This document shows positions 7,016 to 14,054 of a DNA stretch of 14,054 nucleotides, piece by piece (the first letter of the stretch is position 1; every line of letters begins with the position of its first letter). Source of the DNA: Bacteroidota bacterium (lineage in GTDB: Bacteria; Bacteroidota; Rhodothermia; Balneolales; HLUCCA01); the NCBI GenBank assembly GCA_003448835.1, contig DLXM01000262.1:2021-16074 (forward strand), read 5' to 3'. Below the pieces are notes generated by a model. The model was not told where the DNA came from and made no database searches. It worked only from the letters and a program-made list of their open reading frames with translations. Both the position numbers and the translations under genes were made by a program.

Positions 7016-8239
7016 ATGTCAAACGAAGTCCTTATAAGCGTAAATAATCTCTCTAAGAAATTTAGTAAAGATCTTAAACGCTCCTTGTGGTATGGTCTTA
7101 CAGACATCAGTAAAGAAGTCGTTGGAATATCAGAAAAAAGCAAAGACAATCTGCGAAAAACTGAGTTCTGGGCTGTTAAAGATGTTTCATTTGAGCTCAA
7201 ACGGGGAGAATGTCTCGGATTAATTGGTCGGAATGGTGCAGGTAAAACAACACTCCTCAAAATGTTGAACGGCTTAGTAAAACCTGATCAGGGTGACATT
7301 ACAATGCGTGGAAGAGTGGGAGCTCTGATTTCTTTAGGAACCGGATTCGATCCGATTCTGACAGGACGTGAAAATATATATGTAAACGCCTCTATACTGG
7401 GTATTAAAAAAGTCGAAATTGATAAAAAAGTCGATGAGATTATAGAATTTGCTGAATTAGGTGATTTCATTGAAGCACCGGTTCGAAGTTACAGTTCAGG
7501 AATGGTAAGCAGACTTGGTTTCTCAATTGCTGTTCACATGAAACCAGATGTCTTGATCTTAGATGAGGTTCTGGCGGTAGGGGATGCCGGATTCAAAATG
7601 AAATCGTTAAACAAAATGTACGAGATCATGAATGAAACAGCTGTTATTTTTGTAAATCATAACATGGCAACACTATCCAGAGTCTGTAATAAAATTTTAT
7701 ACCTCAAAGATGGACAGCCCCAGTTTTTTGGCGACAACGTGCTAAAAGGCCTTGAAATGTACCTTTCCCAATTCGATGACGAACAAGGATTCATCGATTA
7801 TAATGGAAAAGGTCAGTTTAATGAGCTCGTAATTTCATCCAATATTGACCGTGGATTTGATATCAAAGGCCGACCCATTTTAAATCATGGTGACGATCTG
7901 ATCATAGATTTCGATTACAATTTAGAACCATCATGTGGACTTCATGAACTTAGTATTGTAATCTCAAACAAAGATTTTCTGACACTGGCCTTTCATAAAA
8001 CAGGACCAATTCAGAACACCGCCTCGGGTCAGAATAAAGCACGAATTCGAATTCCAAAACTGGAATTAACGAATGGTGAATACAGTATTACTTTCAAAAT
8101 GGTAAGCATTACCGAAAATGATGAACTACCTGAAAATTATGCTACATACCGCCATTGGAAAAAATTTAAAGTTGAAGGTCTGAATACCTTTAACAGCGTA
8201 CCATTTATGGTTAGTGGTGAACTTGAAGTACTATCATAA
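7016..8239 (+). CDS. Polysaccharide ABC transporter ATPase with C-terminal glycan-binding domain (Wzt-like)
   Basis: Residues 1-250 are a complete ABC ATPase: Walker A GRNGAGKT (71-78), signature YSSGM (159-163, as in Wzt/TagH rather than LSGGQ), Walker B VLILDE (179-184) with catalytic Glu184, and the switch His215. Residues about 262-407 form a separate, mostly beta domain that looks like the Wzt C-terminal carbohydrate-binding domain. In O-antigen exporters of the Wzt type this domain recognises the capped, non-reducing end of the glycan before export. KpsT-type capsule ATPases, at about 220 residues, lack it. It pairs with the permease gene just upstream. The start is ATG 7016; no Shine-Dalgarno is visible. 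The ATPase call is firm; the glycan-binding call rests on length, position and strand-rich character. Confidence 0.9.
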   Translation: MSNEVLISVNNLSKKFSKDLKRSLWYGLTDISKEVVGISEKSKDNLRKTEFWAVKDVSFELKRGECLGLIGRNGAGKTTLLKMLNGLVKPDQGDITMRGRVGALISLGTGFDPILTGRENIYVNASILGIKKVEIDKKVDEIIEFAELGDFIEAPVRSYSSGMVSRLGFSIAVHMKPDVLILDEVLAVGDAGFKMKSLNKMYEIMNETAVIFVNHNMATLSRVCNKILYLKDGQPQFFGDNVLKGLEMYLSQFDDEQGFIDYNGKGQFNELVISSNIDRGFDIKGRPILNHGDDLIIDFDYNLEPSCGLHELSIVISNKDFLTLAFHKTGPIQNTASGQNKARIRIPKLELTNGEYSITFKMVSITENDELPENYATYRHWKKFKVEGLNTFNSVPFMVSGELEVLS

Positions 8240-8276
8240 AAGTCTTTAGGTCAATTTCATTTAAAACTTAGCGAAC

Positions 8277-9281
8277 ATGGATTTAAACGGTAAATCAATA
8301 TTAATCACCGGGGGGACTGGGTCTCTTGGTAAAGCTTTCATTAAGCGTGTACTAAATGAATGGCCAAAAGTAGAACGTCTGGTCATTTTTTCCAGAGATG
8401 AGCAAAAACAATTCGAAATGGCTCAGGATTATCCACACGCCAAGTTTCCAATGATTCGCTTTTTTATTGGGGACGTTCGAGACTACGAAAGACTTCAGCG
8501 AGCATTAAGTGGTATCGATTACGTGATTCATGCAGCTGCAATGAAACATGTACCCATAGCTGAATATAATCCGGATGAATGTGTTAAGACAAACATCAAC
8601 GGTGCCGAGAATTTAATCCGCGCATGTCTTTCAACTAAAGTTAAAAAAGTAGTTGCTCTTTCTACTGATAAAGCAGCAGCACCAATAAATTTATACGGTG
8701 CTACCAAATTGGTATCAGATAAACTCTTTATTGCTGCCAATAATATTAAAGGTGAGCGTGATATCACTTTTTCAGTTGTACGATATGGCAATGTGATGGG
8801 ATCGAATGGATCAGTTATTCCATTTTTTCTAAAAAAACGAAAAGAAGGGATATTACCGATCACACATCCTGAAATGACACGATTCAATATCACACTTGAA
8901 GGTGGAGTAAATATGGTACTCCATGCATTAGATACCGCATGGGGTGGAGAGTTATTTGTACCTAAGTTACCATCTTATCGAATTCTGGACATTGCAGAAG
9001 CTATTGGGCCGGAATGTGAAAAGCCGGTAATTGGAATTCGTCCCGGTGAAAAAATTCATGAAGAAATGATCACATCATCAGACTCATTTTACACCTACGA
9101 TCTGGGTAGTTATTATGCGATTCTCCCGTCCGTTCACAAATGGAAAATAGATGACTTTATAGCTCATTTTAATGCTAAAAAAGTCCCCAAAGGATTTCAG
9201 TATAATTCAGGTGAAAATTCTGAATGGGTAAGTGTTGCAGAGTTGAGAAAATTGATTAATTTGCATGTTAATGTGGAGTAA
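8277..9281 (+). CDS. pseB: UDP-N-acetylglucosamine 4,6-dehydratase (inverting), PseB
   Basis: This 334-residue enzyme of the extended SDR superfamily should catalyse the first step of pseudaminic-acid-type synthesis, the 4,6-dehydration of UDP-GlcNAc with C5 inversion. It shows the nucleotide-binding GGTGSLG (12-18), FSRDEQKQFEM (38-48), HAAAMKHVP (85-93), the STDKAAAP motif (129-136) with catalytic Asp131/Lys132, and Y140GATK144. The YxxxK context and MKHVP motif match the inverting FlaA1/PseB group rather than the larger membrane-bound retaining dehydratases, and the length is typical. It starts at ATG 8277, 37 bases after the ABC ATPase gene, without a visible Shine-Dalgarno. A terminator-like hairpin follows the stop directly. 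PseC, expected next in the pathway, is separated from it here by a sulfotransferase gene. Confidence 0.93.
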   Translation: MDLNGKSILITGGTGSLGKAFIKRVLNEWPKVERLVIFSRDEQKQFEMAQDYPHAKFPMIRFFIGDVRDYERLQRALSGIDYVIHAAAMKHVPIAEYNPDECVKTNINGAENLIRACLSTKVKKVVALSTDKAAAPINLYGATKLVSDKLFIAANNIKGERDITFSVVRYGNVMGSNGSVIPFFLKKRKEGILPITHPEMTRFNITLEGGVNMVLHALDTAWGGELFVPKLPSYRILDIAEAIGPECEKPVIGIRPGEKIHEEMITSSDSFYTYDLGSYYAILPSVHKWKIDDFIAHFNAKKVPKGFQYNSGENSEWVSVAELRKLINLHVNVE

Positions 9282-9306
9282 GGGACAAATAGGTCCCATT
9301 TTATTT
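9282..9306 (+). terminator. Weak terminator-like hairpin after pseB
   Basis: GGGAC (9282-9286) and GTCCC (9293-9297) form a 5-base stem with a 6-base loop, followed by the T-rich ATTTTATTT (9298-9306). It begins directly after the pseB stop. The stem is short, so it may only attenuate transcription into the sulfotransferase and pseC genes. Confidence 0.45.
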
Positions 9307-9319
9307 AATATGTCAAATT

Positions 9320-10318
9320 ATGTACAGCAGAGAGCATGTATTATTGGTTCAGGGTCCCCAGAAGACCGGAACCTCAACTTTAAACGCTATGTTAAATTCT
9401 CATCCAGAGATCATTAACTTGTTTGAAGTGTATATGGCACAAGCACAAATCACAAAATACGGTCATCAATTCATTGATAAGTACCCTTATAGTCGTACAT
9501 ATTTTCGTGATGATGCTGATTATGGTGCACCAATCATCGATTTTTTTAATCATTATTCAAATCAAAATCCGGAATACAGATACAAATTTATCGGGACTAA
9601 AATCAATAGTATGGTTGTTGGATTAACGGTAAAAGTTCATCCTTATAAAACAATTTATACTTATCGGGATGTCAGATCCTGGGTAATTAAACATAGCATT
9701 AAAAAGTTATATCGTACCGATTTAGATATCGTTAATCCCATCATATCATATTTAACATTTATCCTAAAAGGATATAAATATCCAAATATTTTAAAAATCT
9801 GGTTGGAAGATTTAGTACTAAAAAACGAAGAGATTTTTACCAAATTGAGTGAATATCTTGATACTGATTTCAGTAAACATAAAGAAAATTGGTGGGGAAA
9901 ATTTGGACATTATGACCAAAATGATCCTAAAAGTGCATTTTTGTTAGAACATGTACACTATTCATCTCATGTCCAACCGAATCAACTGGATACAAAATAT
10001 ACTTTAGCCGATATTCCATTTTGGCACGATGTAAATTCTATTTTTGATAAATATTATTTGCAATCTGATGTTGTTGATCAGTCGCAAATAGAGCATGATC
10101 TGATAAAAATTGAAAAATTGAGAAAATATGCACCGATTTCGATAAATGACGCATATATTCACTTACAAACCGAACGAATTGGTGACCCAAAATCTGAACG
10201 CATTCACGTAGATCAGTTCCAAATGAATCATGAAATTGATCAAACTTTTATTCGTAAAATAGCTACAAGATTAGATCGGATTGCTCAGGCGGCAAGAGGC
10301 AAAAAAAATTTGGTATAA
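9320..10318 (+). CDS. Sulfotransferase-like protein (PAPS-dependent)
   Basis: The 332-residue product has an N-terminal P-loop-like motif, GPQKTGTSTLNAML (12-25), matching the 5'-phosphosulfate-binding loop of sulfotransferases, with Lys15 in the expected place. YTYRDVRSW (113-121) matches the 3'-phosphate-binding region (Arg116, Ser120). The protein has no signal peptide and is probably cytoplasmic, moving sulfate from PAPS to a sugar or lipid-linked glycan. The remaining two thirds are not recognised beyond the fold. The gene is clearly A+T-richer than its neighbours: five sampled 60-base lines held 13-21 G+C, against 20-29 for four sampled lines in pseB and pseC. It splits pseB from pseC, so it may be an insertion. 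Start ATG 9320 puts the P-loop at the usual position. The acceptor is unknown. Confidence 0.75.
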   Translation: MYSREHVLLVQGPQKTGTSTLNAMLNSHPEIINLFEVYMAQAQITKYGHQFIDKYPYSRTYFRDDADYGAPIIDFFNHYSNQNPEYRYKFIGTKINSMVVGLTVKVHPYKTIYTYRDVRSWVIKHSIKKLYRTDLDIVNPIISYLTFILKGYKYPNILKIWLEDLVLKNEEIFTKLSEYLDTDFSKHKENWWGKFGHYDQNDPKSAFLLEHVHYSSHVQPNQLDTKYTLADIPFWHDVNSIFDKYYLQSDVVDQSQIEHDLIKIEKLRKYAPISINDAYIHLQTERIGDPKSERIHVDQFQMNHEIDQTFIRKIATRLDRIAQAARGKKNLV

Positions 10319-10326
10319 AAGATTTA

Positions 10327-11532
10327 ATGACTAAAAAATATTCGATTCCTTACGGAAAGCAACATATCACAAAACGTGATATAGATTCAGTCACCAAAGT
10401 TTTACAGTCAGATTTTCTTACACAAGGACCTGAAATCGCTCAATTTGAGCAAGCGTTTGCAAATTACGTCGGATCAACATACGCCGTAGCCGTAGCAAAT
10501 GGAACAGCAGCCCTACATTTATGCGCTCTCGCATTGGATGTTAACGAGACCTCAAAAGTAATCACGACCCCAATAACATTTGCAGCCACAGGTAACTGTA
10601 TTCGATATTGTGGTGGTACTCTCGATTTTGCTGATATTGATTCTGAAACGTATTTACTGGATTTGGATGCCGTACGTTCAAAACTGGAATCTGCGCCTAA
10701 AGGTACTTACTCGGGTATCATACCGGTCGATTTCGCAGGACGTGCTGTAAATCTTGAAGCATTTCGAAAACTTGCAGATGAATATGGATTATGGATTATT
10801 GAAGATGCCTGCCATGCACCGGGTGGATATTTCACCGACTCACAGGGAGTGAAACAATTCTGTGGAAATGGTAAGTACGCCGACCTCGCCATTTTTTCAT
10901 TTCATCCGGTTAAACATATTGCTGCCGGCGAAGGTGGAATGATTACAACGAATGATAAAACGTTGTATGAGCGTCTGTTAAAATTGCGTACACACGGGAT
11001 TACAAAAAACGAGTCAGATTTTGAATTAGACCTGGATTTCGCCAATGGATCTCCAAATTCAAGCTCTACATCTACCTACCCTGGTTGGTATATGGAAATG
11101 CAGGAATTGGGATATAATTACAGATTAACTGACTTTCAAGCTGCGTTGGGACTATCACAACTTCAGGACGCACCTCATCGTCTGGATCGCCGACGTGAAA
11201 TTGCCCAAAAGTATAATGATGCTTTTTCTGATTCAGCCAATATTCTGGGACAATCCGGATACATCGATGGCCACGCTTACCACCTCTACATACTTGAAAC
11301 CCCAAAACGTCTTGAATTGTATAATTTTTTACGCACAAACGGGATTTATGCACAAGTACATTATATTCCACTCCATTTGATGCCGTATTATCGCAATTTT
11401 GGATGGAAATCCGGCGATTTGCCAAATGCAGAATCTTATTACAAAGGTTGCCTAAGTCTACCGATGTTTCCTACTTTGACAGATGAAGAGCAAAATTTTG
11501 TAATCACCAAAATCAAAGATTTCCTTGAGTAA
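10327..11532 (+). CDS. pseC: UDP-4-amino-4,6-dideoxy-N-acetyl-L-altrosamine transaminase, PseC
   Basis: This 401-residue PLP-dependent aminotransferase belongs to the DegT/DnrJ/EryC1/StrS family. It would transfer an amino group, usually from glutamate, to C4 of the keto-sugar made by PseB. Visible features are IPYGKQHI at the N-terminus, phosphate-binding NGTAALHL (59-66), IIEDACHAPGG (157-167) with Asp160 near the PLP pyridine nitrogen, and the PLP lysine Lys196 in SFHPVKHI, followed by GEGG. SFHPVKHI, IPYGKQ and LTDFQAALG are typical of PseC. It starts 9 bases after the sulfotransferase stop. Its last 8 bases overlap the next gene, whose TTG start lies inside its final codons. Length is close to that of known PseC proteins. 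A related 4-aminotransferase of another pathway is possible, but the adjacent pseB and pseG support this call. Confidence 0.9.
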   Translation: MTKKYSIPYGKQHITKRDIDSVTKVLQSDFLTQGPEIAQFEQAFANYVGSTYAVAVANGTAALHLCALALDVNETSKVITTPITFAATGNCIRYCGGTLDFADIDSETYLLDLDAVRSKLESAPKGTYSGIIPVDFAGRAVNLEAFRKLADEYGLWIIEDACHAPGGYFTDSQGVKQFCGNGKYADLAIFSFHPVKHIAAGEGGMITTNDKTLYERLLKLRTHGITKNESDFELDLDFANGSPNSSSTSTYPGWYMEMQELGYNYRLTDFQAALGLSQLQDAPHRLDRRREIAQKYNDAFSDSANILGQSGYIDGHAYHLYILETPKRLELYNFLRTNGIYAQVHYIPLHLMPYYRNFGWKSGDLPNAESYYKGCLSLPMFPTLTDEEQNFVITKIKDFLE

Positions 11533-12355
11533 TATTCGTAGAATCGGACTAGGTACTGTGCAATTTGGTTTACCCTATGGTATATCCAACAAAATAGGTC
11601 AACCGGACAAAAACACCGTCCACGAAGTATTGGATCTTGCTCGTGCAAATGATATTTCCCTACTGGATACCGCAAGTGCCTATGGATTCGCAGAGTTACT
11701 ACTTGGTCAATTAGGAACTACCGGATTCAGAATTGTTTCAAAGTACACGCCTCCAGAGAGTAACATCTCGATAGATGAACAGCTCCACACGTCCCTCGAA
11801 ATGATGCAGTGTGAGTCCTTATACGGATATTTATCGCATCGACCTCAGAATTTATTACGACATCCTGAACAATGGGATGCCCTGAAGCACTTACAGGATG
11901 AAGGGTTTGTAAAAAAAATCGGATTTAGTTTGAACGAACCAGCAGAATTGGATGCACTTTTAGAAGCGGGATTTCATCCGGATTTAATCCAGATTCCTGT
12001 AAACTATTTCGATCGACGATTTATACCATATTTTGATAATCTCAAATCGATCAACACCGAAATTCACGCCCGGTCTGTGTATTTGCAGGGACTATTTTTC
12101 CTCAATGATTTTCCGGATCGCTTTAAACCTGTTGAGAATGTAATCAGACAATTACAGCAACAAATTACCCGATTACCGGCAGCGTTATTGAATTTTGTAC
12201 TATCGGATGCACGCATTGACCAGGTTGTTATTGGTGTTCAAAACAAAAACCAATTACAAGATGTAATCAGTGATCTTGATCATTCAGAAATCCTTCCCGA
12301 ATTACATTTAACCATTAGCGAGGACATCCTAATGCCATCCAAATGGAGTCATTAA
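11525..12355 (+). CDS. Aldo/keto reductase of the nonulosonic-acid cluster
   Basis: This 276-residue protein has an aldo/keto reductase TIM-barrel pattern: LGTVQFGLPYGI at the N-terminus, then the catalytic tetrad Asp48 and Tyr53 (LLDTASAYG), Lys73 (VSKY) and His105 (LSHRP). VIGVQNKNQL near the C-terminus matches the NADPH-binding end (usually IIGxxxxxQL). All four catalytic residues are present, so it is probably active. The start is TTG 11525, inside the end of pseC, with no separate Shine-Dalgarno; translation is likely coupled. It is not one of the six canonical enzymes of the Helicobacter/Campylobacter pseudaminic pathway. It may reduce an intermediate or the finished sugar, giving a variant nonulosonic acid. 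Substrate unknown. Confidence 0.85.
   Translation: MSNIRRIGLGTVQFGLPYGISNKIGQPDKNTVHEVLDLARANDISLLDTASAYGFAELLLGQLGTTGFRIVSKYTPPESNISIDEQLHTSLEMMQCESLYGYLSHRPQNLLRHPEQWDALKHLQDEGFVKKIGFSLNEPAELDALLEAGFHPDLIQIPVNYFDRRFIPYFDNLKSINTEIHARSVYLQGLFFLNDFPDRFKPVENVIRQLQQQITRLPAALLNFVLSDARIDQVVIGVQNKNQLQDVISDLDHSEILPELHLTISEDILMPSKWSH
12345..12348 (+). promoter_or_regulatory. Shine-Dalgarno-like GGAG before the SDR gene
   Basis: GGAG lies 8 bases before the ATG at 12357, inside the last codons of the aldo/keto reductase gene. It supports that start. Confidence 0.5.
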
Positions 12356-12356
12356 T

Positions 12357-13142
12357 ATGATTTATACGTTTGATTTAAGTACTAAGGTGATAATGATCAC
12401 AGGTGGATATGGTCATTTAGGTGTCGCCATTTCGAGAAGTCTGATTCATCACGGCGCTACCGTCTATGTACTTGGACGAAATCGAACAAATTTCGACAAC
12501 GCATTTCGGGATGAACCGGAACTCGACAAAAAACTTCAATTCTCTAATTGTGACGTCGCCTCAACTGCATCCATTCAAAATGCATTTAAAGAAGTGTTTA
12601 AACGTGAAGGCCACATTGACGTTTTGATAAACAATGCATTCTACCTCCAGGGACAAAACCCGTTTGAAATTTCGGATGCAGACTGGTCCACTGGTATTGA
12701 TGGAACCTTAAACAGCGTATTTCGTGCTACTCGTGAAGTGATTCCGTATTTATTCAAAAATAAGTCCGGACGCATCATCAATGTTTCATCAATGTATGGA
12801 GTTGTAGCACCTGATTTAAGTATATATGACGACTATCCGGGGATGTTGAATCCACCTCATTATGGTGTTGCAAAAGCAGGGGTGGGACAACTCACAAAAT
12901 ACTATGCCGGTCTTCTTGGTAAAGATGGGATAACCGTAAACGCAGTTGCTCCGGGACCTTTCCCATCCGAAAAAGTCCAGCAAAAAAGTGGTTTCATCGA
13001 AAAATTAGCTGAAAAAACATGTGTTGGACGAATTGGTAAGCCTGAAGAACTTGCCGGAATCTTTGTTTATCTATCTTCAGATGCCTCTTCATACACTACG
13101 GGTCAAATCATAGCTGTTGATGGTGGTTGGACCGCCCTTTAA
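12357..13142 (+). CDS. Short-chain dehydrogenase/reductase of the nonulosonic-acid cluster
   Basis: This is a classical SDR of 261 residues with TGGYGHLG (15-22) for NAD(P) binding, NNA at 92-94, catalytic Ser144/Ser145, Tyr169 and Lys173 (HYGVAKAGV), PG at 199-200, and the C-terminal VDGGW tail usual in this family. It is complete and looks active. The insert DDYPGMLNPPHYGVAK before the catalytic tyrosine resembles SDRs found in legionaminic/pseudaminic and flagellin-glycan loci (for example PtmA-like proteins); that comparison is from memory. It starts one base after the aldo/keto reductase stop. The context suggests oxidation or reduction of a sugar nucleotide or nonulosonic acid. Substrate unknown. 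Confidence 0.85.
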   Translation: MIYTFDLSTKVIMITGGYGHLGVAISRSLIHHGATVYVLGRNRTNFDNAFRDEPELDKKLQFSNCDVASTASIQNAFKEVFKREGHIDVLINNAFYLQGQNPFEISDADWSTGIDGTLNSVFRATREVIPYLFKNKSGRIINVSSMYGVVAPDLSIYDDYPGMLNPPHYGVAKAGVGQLTKYYAGLLGKDGITVNAVAPGPFPSEKVQQKSGFIEKLAEKTCVGRIGKPEELAGIFVYLSSDASSYTTGQIIAVDGGWTAL

Positions 13143-13146
13143 TACT

Positions 13147-13992
13147 TTGTCCACAGATTTAACTGATATCAATCCCAAAATCGGCTTTATCATTCAAGCC
13201 CGAATGAAATCGGAACGACTTCCTGGTAAGGTGTTAATCTCTATGCCAATCGGAAGTCAGGAAACTATGCTTGGTCTCATTGTTAAGCAGCTTGAATCGA
13301 GTCAATTTACTCATAAAACAGTAATTGCAACTTCCACAAATACTGAGAATGACGCCATAACAACATGGTGTTCATCTCAATCGATTTTGTTTTATCGTGG
13401 GGACGAAAACGATGTATTGAGTCGTTTTATTGAAATTACATCCACCAACAAATTTGATGTTGTGGTACGACTAACGGCTGACAATCCACTGCTCGATATA
13501 CCAATTCTGGATAAAACAATTCAAAAACACATCAATTCGGGAAATGATTATACCTGTTCAACCGGATTACCTCTGGGCATGAATGTAGAGATTGTAAGTG
13601 GTGGAGCGCTTTTGTCATTGAAAAACAGATCATTGAATCAGGCTGATATCGAACACGTAACCCATTATTTCAAACACAACGAAGGATACAACGTAGAAAC
13701 CATCGCTTTTTTTGATGCAAATCAATTTGAGGGCGTACGAACAACAGTTGATTATCCTTCCGATTATGTTGTGATGTCAACGGTACTCAGTTTAAGAAAT
13801 TCAGAATTATCGGGTATTGACTTGATAGAATTTATTCTAAAGGAATATCCATATTTATTCACGGTAAACAGTGTAAACCACCAAAAAGTCCAGCATACGA
13901 CACTGGATAGCGAAATATCGGCCGGAGTCGAGCTGTTAAGAAAATTCGATTTGCCCAATGCGGCCGATAAATTAGAAAAGGGTACTTCCTGA
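13147..13992 (+). CDS. spsF: SpsF-type cytidylyltransferase (candidate CMP-nonulosonate synthetase)
   Basis: The 281-residue product has the nucleotidyltransferase motif GFIIQARMKSERLPGKVL (13-30), in which the RLPGK loop binds the nucleotide, and VVRLTADNPLLD with acidic residues for metal binding. GMNVEIVS and a later TVDYPSDYVVM complete the SpsF/COG1861 pattern. In nonulosonic-acid clusters such proteins are candidates for activating the sugar with CTP, the role PseF has in Helicobacter, but this is a different subgroup from classical PseF (IIPARGGSKR-type). I chose TTG 13147, four bases after the SDR stop, because it places the motif at the usual distance from the N-terminus. Upstream TTG 13117 or ATG 13120 would overlap the conserved SDR C-terminus. 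The stop abuts the pseG-like ATG, the same spsF-spsG order as in Bacillus subtilis sps. Confidence 0.85.
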   Translation: MSTDLTDINPKIGFIIQARMKSERLPGKVLISMPIGSQETMLGLIVKQLESSQFTHKTVIATSTNTENDAITTWCSSQSILFYRGDENDVLSRFIEITSTNKFDVVVRLTADNPLLDIPILDKTIQKHINSGNDYTCSTGLPLGMNVEIVSGGALLSLKNRSLNQADIEHVTHYFKHNEGYNVETIAFFDANQFEGVRTTVDYPSDYVVMSTVLSLRNSELSGIDLIEFILKEYPYLFTVNSVNHQKVQHTTLDSEISAGVELLRKFDLPNAADKLEKGTS

Positions 13993-14054
13993 ATGAAATC
14001 ATTGCCTAAAATCTGGTTTCGGGCAGATGGTAATGTACTCATGGGACTCGGTCA
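13993..14054 (+). CDS. pseG: PseG/SpsG-like UDP-sugar hydrolase, N-terminal fragment
   Basis: The frame starts at ATG 13993, directly after the preceding TGA, and runs off the window after 20 complete codons. The peptide contains FRADGNVLMGLG, which matches the N-terminal loop of PseG/SpsG proteins (RADxxxxxGxGH). In the pathway PseG removes UDP from UDP-2,4-diacetamido-2,4,6-trideoxy-L-altrose before the PseI condensation. AAAAGGG (13977-13983) lies about 9 bases upstream and may serve as ribosome-binding site. Only 62 bases are visible, but the motif and the pseB/pseC context make the call reasonable. Confidence 0.75.
   Translation, partial: MKSLPKIWFRADGNVLMGLG

Noticed and set aside
9310..9415. 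Short open frame starting at ATG 9310, ahead of the sulfotransferase ATG
   Set aside because: It is in another frame, ends within about 34 codons and resembles nothing; the sulfotransferase P-loop follows from ATG 9320.
11072..11425. 117-codon open frame on the minus strand within pseC
   Set aside because: It is antisense to conserved pseC coding sequence and has no recognisable motif.
1..14054. CRISPR arrays, tRNA or rRNA genes, insertion sequences and transposase genes
   Set aside because: No regularly spaced repeats, tRNA-like arms, rRNA motifs or transposase motifs were seen; nearly the whole window is coding on one strand.

Overview
The window is a run of same-strand (+) genes from a surface-polysaccharide locus. 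It begins inside a NusG/UpxY-type antiterminator gene and ends 62 bases into a pseG-like gene, so the locus continues on both sides. The organism is probably a Gram-negative member of the Bacteroidota/Balneolota (FCB) group. The reasons are the UpxY-like NusG paralogue heading the locus, an outer-membrane export protein with many SLBB repeats, A+T-rich composition, and weak or absent Shine-Dalgarno sequences before several genes. Placement below that level is a guess.

Region 1 (1-1119) is regulatory. It holds the C-terminal half of the NusG-like factor, a 118-base spacer with three consecutive hairpins, a winged-helix protein carrying what looks like a degenerate nucleotidyltransferase domain, and a 171-base spacer before the export genes.

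Region 2 (1120-8239) is the export machinery plus one sugar-nucleotide enzyme. It encodes an SLBB/Wza-type outer-membrane polysaccharide export protein, a Wzz/KpsE-type chain-length or co-polymerase protein, a UDP-glucuronate 4-epimerase, an ABC-2 permease, and an ABC ATPase with a C-terminal Wzt-type glycan-binding extension. Together these suggest an ABC-transporter-exported glycan containing a uronic acid, perhaps galacturonic acid.

Region 3 (8277-14054) is a nonulosonic-acid pathway of pseudaminic type: pseB, a sulfotransferase, pseC, an aldo/keto reductase, a short-chain dehydrogenase, an SpsF-type cytidylyltransferase and the start of pseG. The genes from pseC to pseG overlap or abut and look translationally coupled. 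The sulfotransferase is markedly A+T-richer than its neighbours and follows a terminator-like hairpin after pseB, so it looks like a later insertion. The acetyltransferase (PseH) and synthase (PseI) steps are not in the window and would be expected downstream.

The points most worth a second look are the hairpin leader and winged-helix/pseudo-nucleotidyltransferase regulator, the ungapped duplication in the N-terminus of the SLBB protein, the pairing of a glycan-binding Wzt with capsule-type export parts, and the two extra reductases and the sulfotransferase inside the pseudaminic-type operon.
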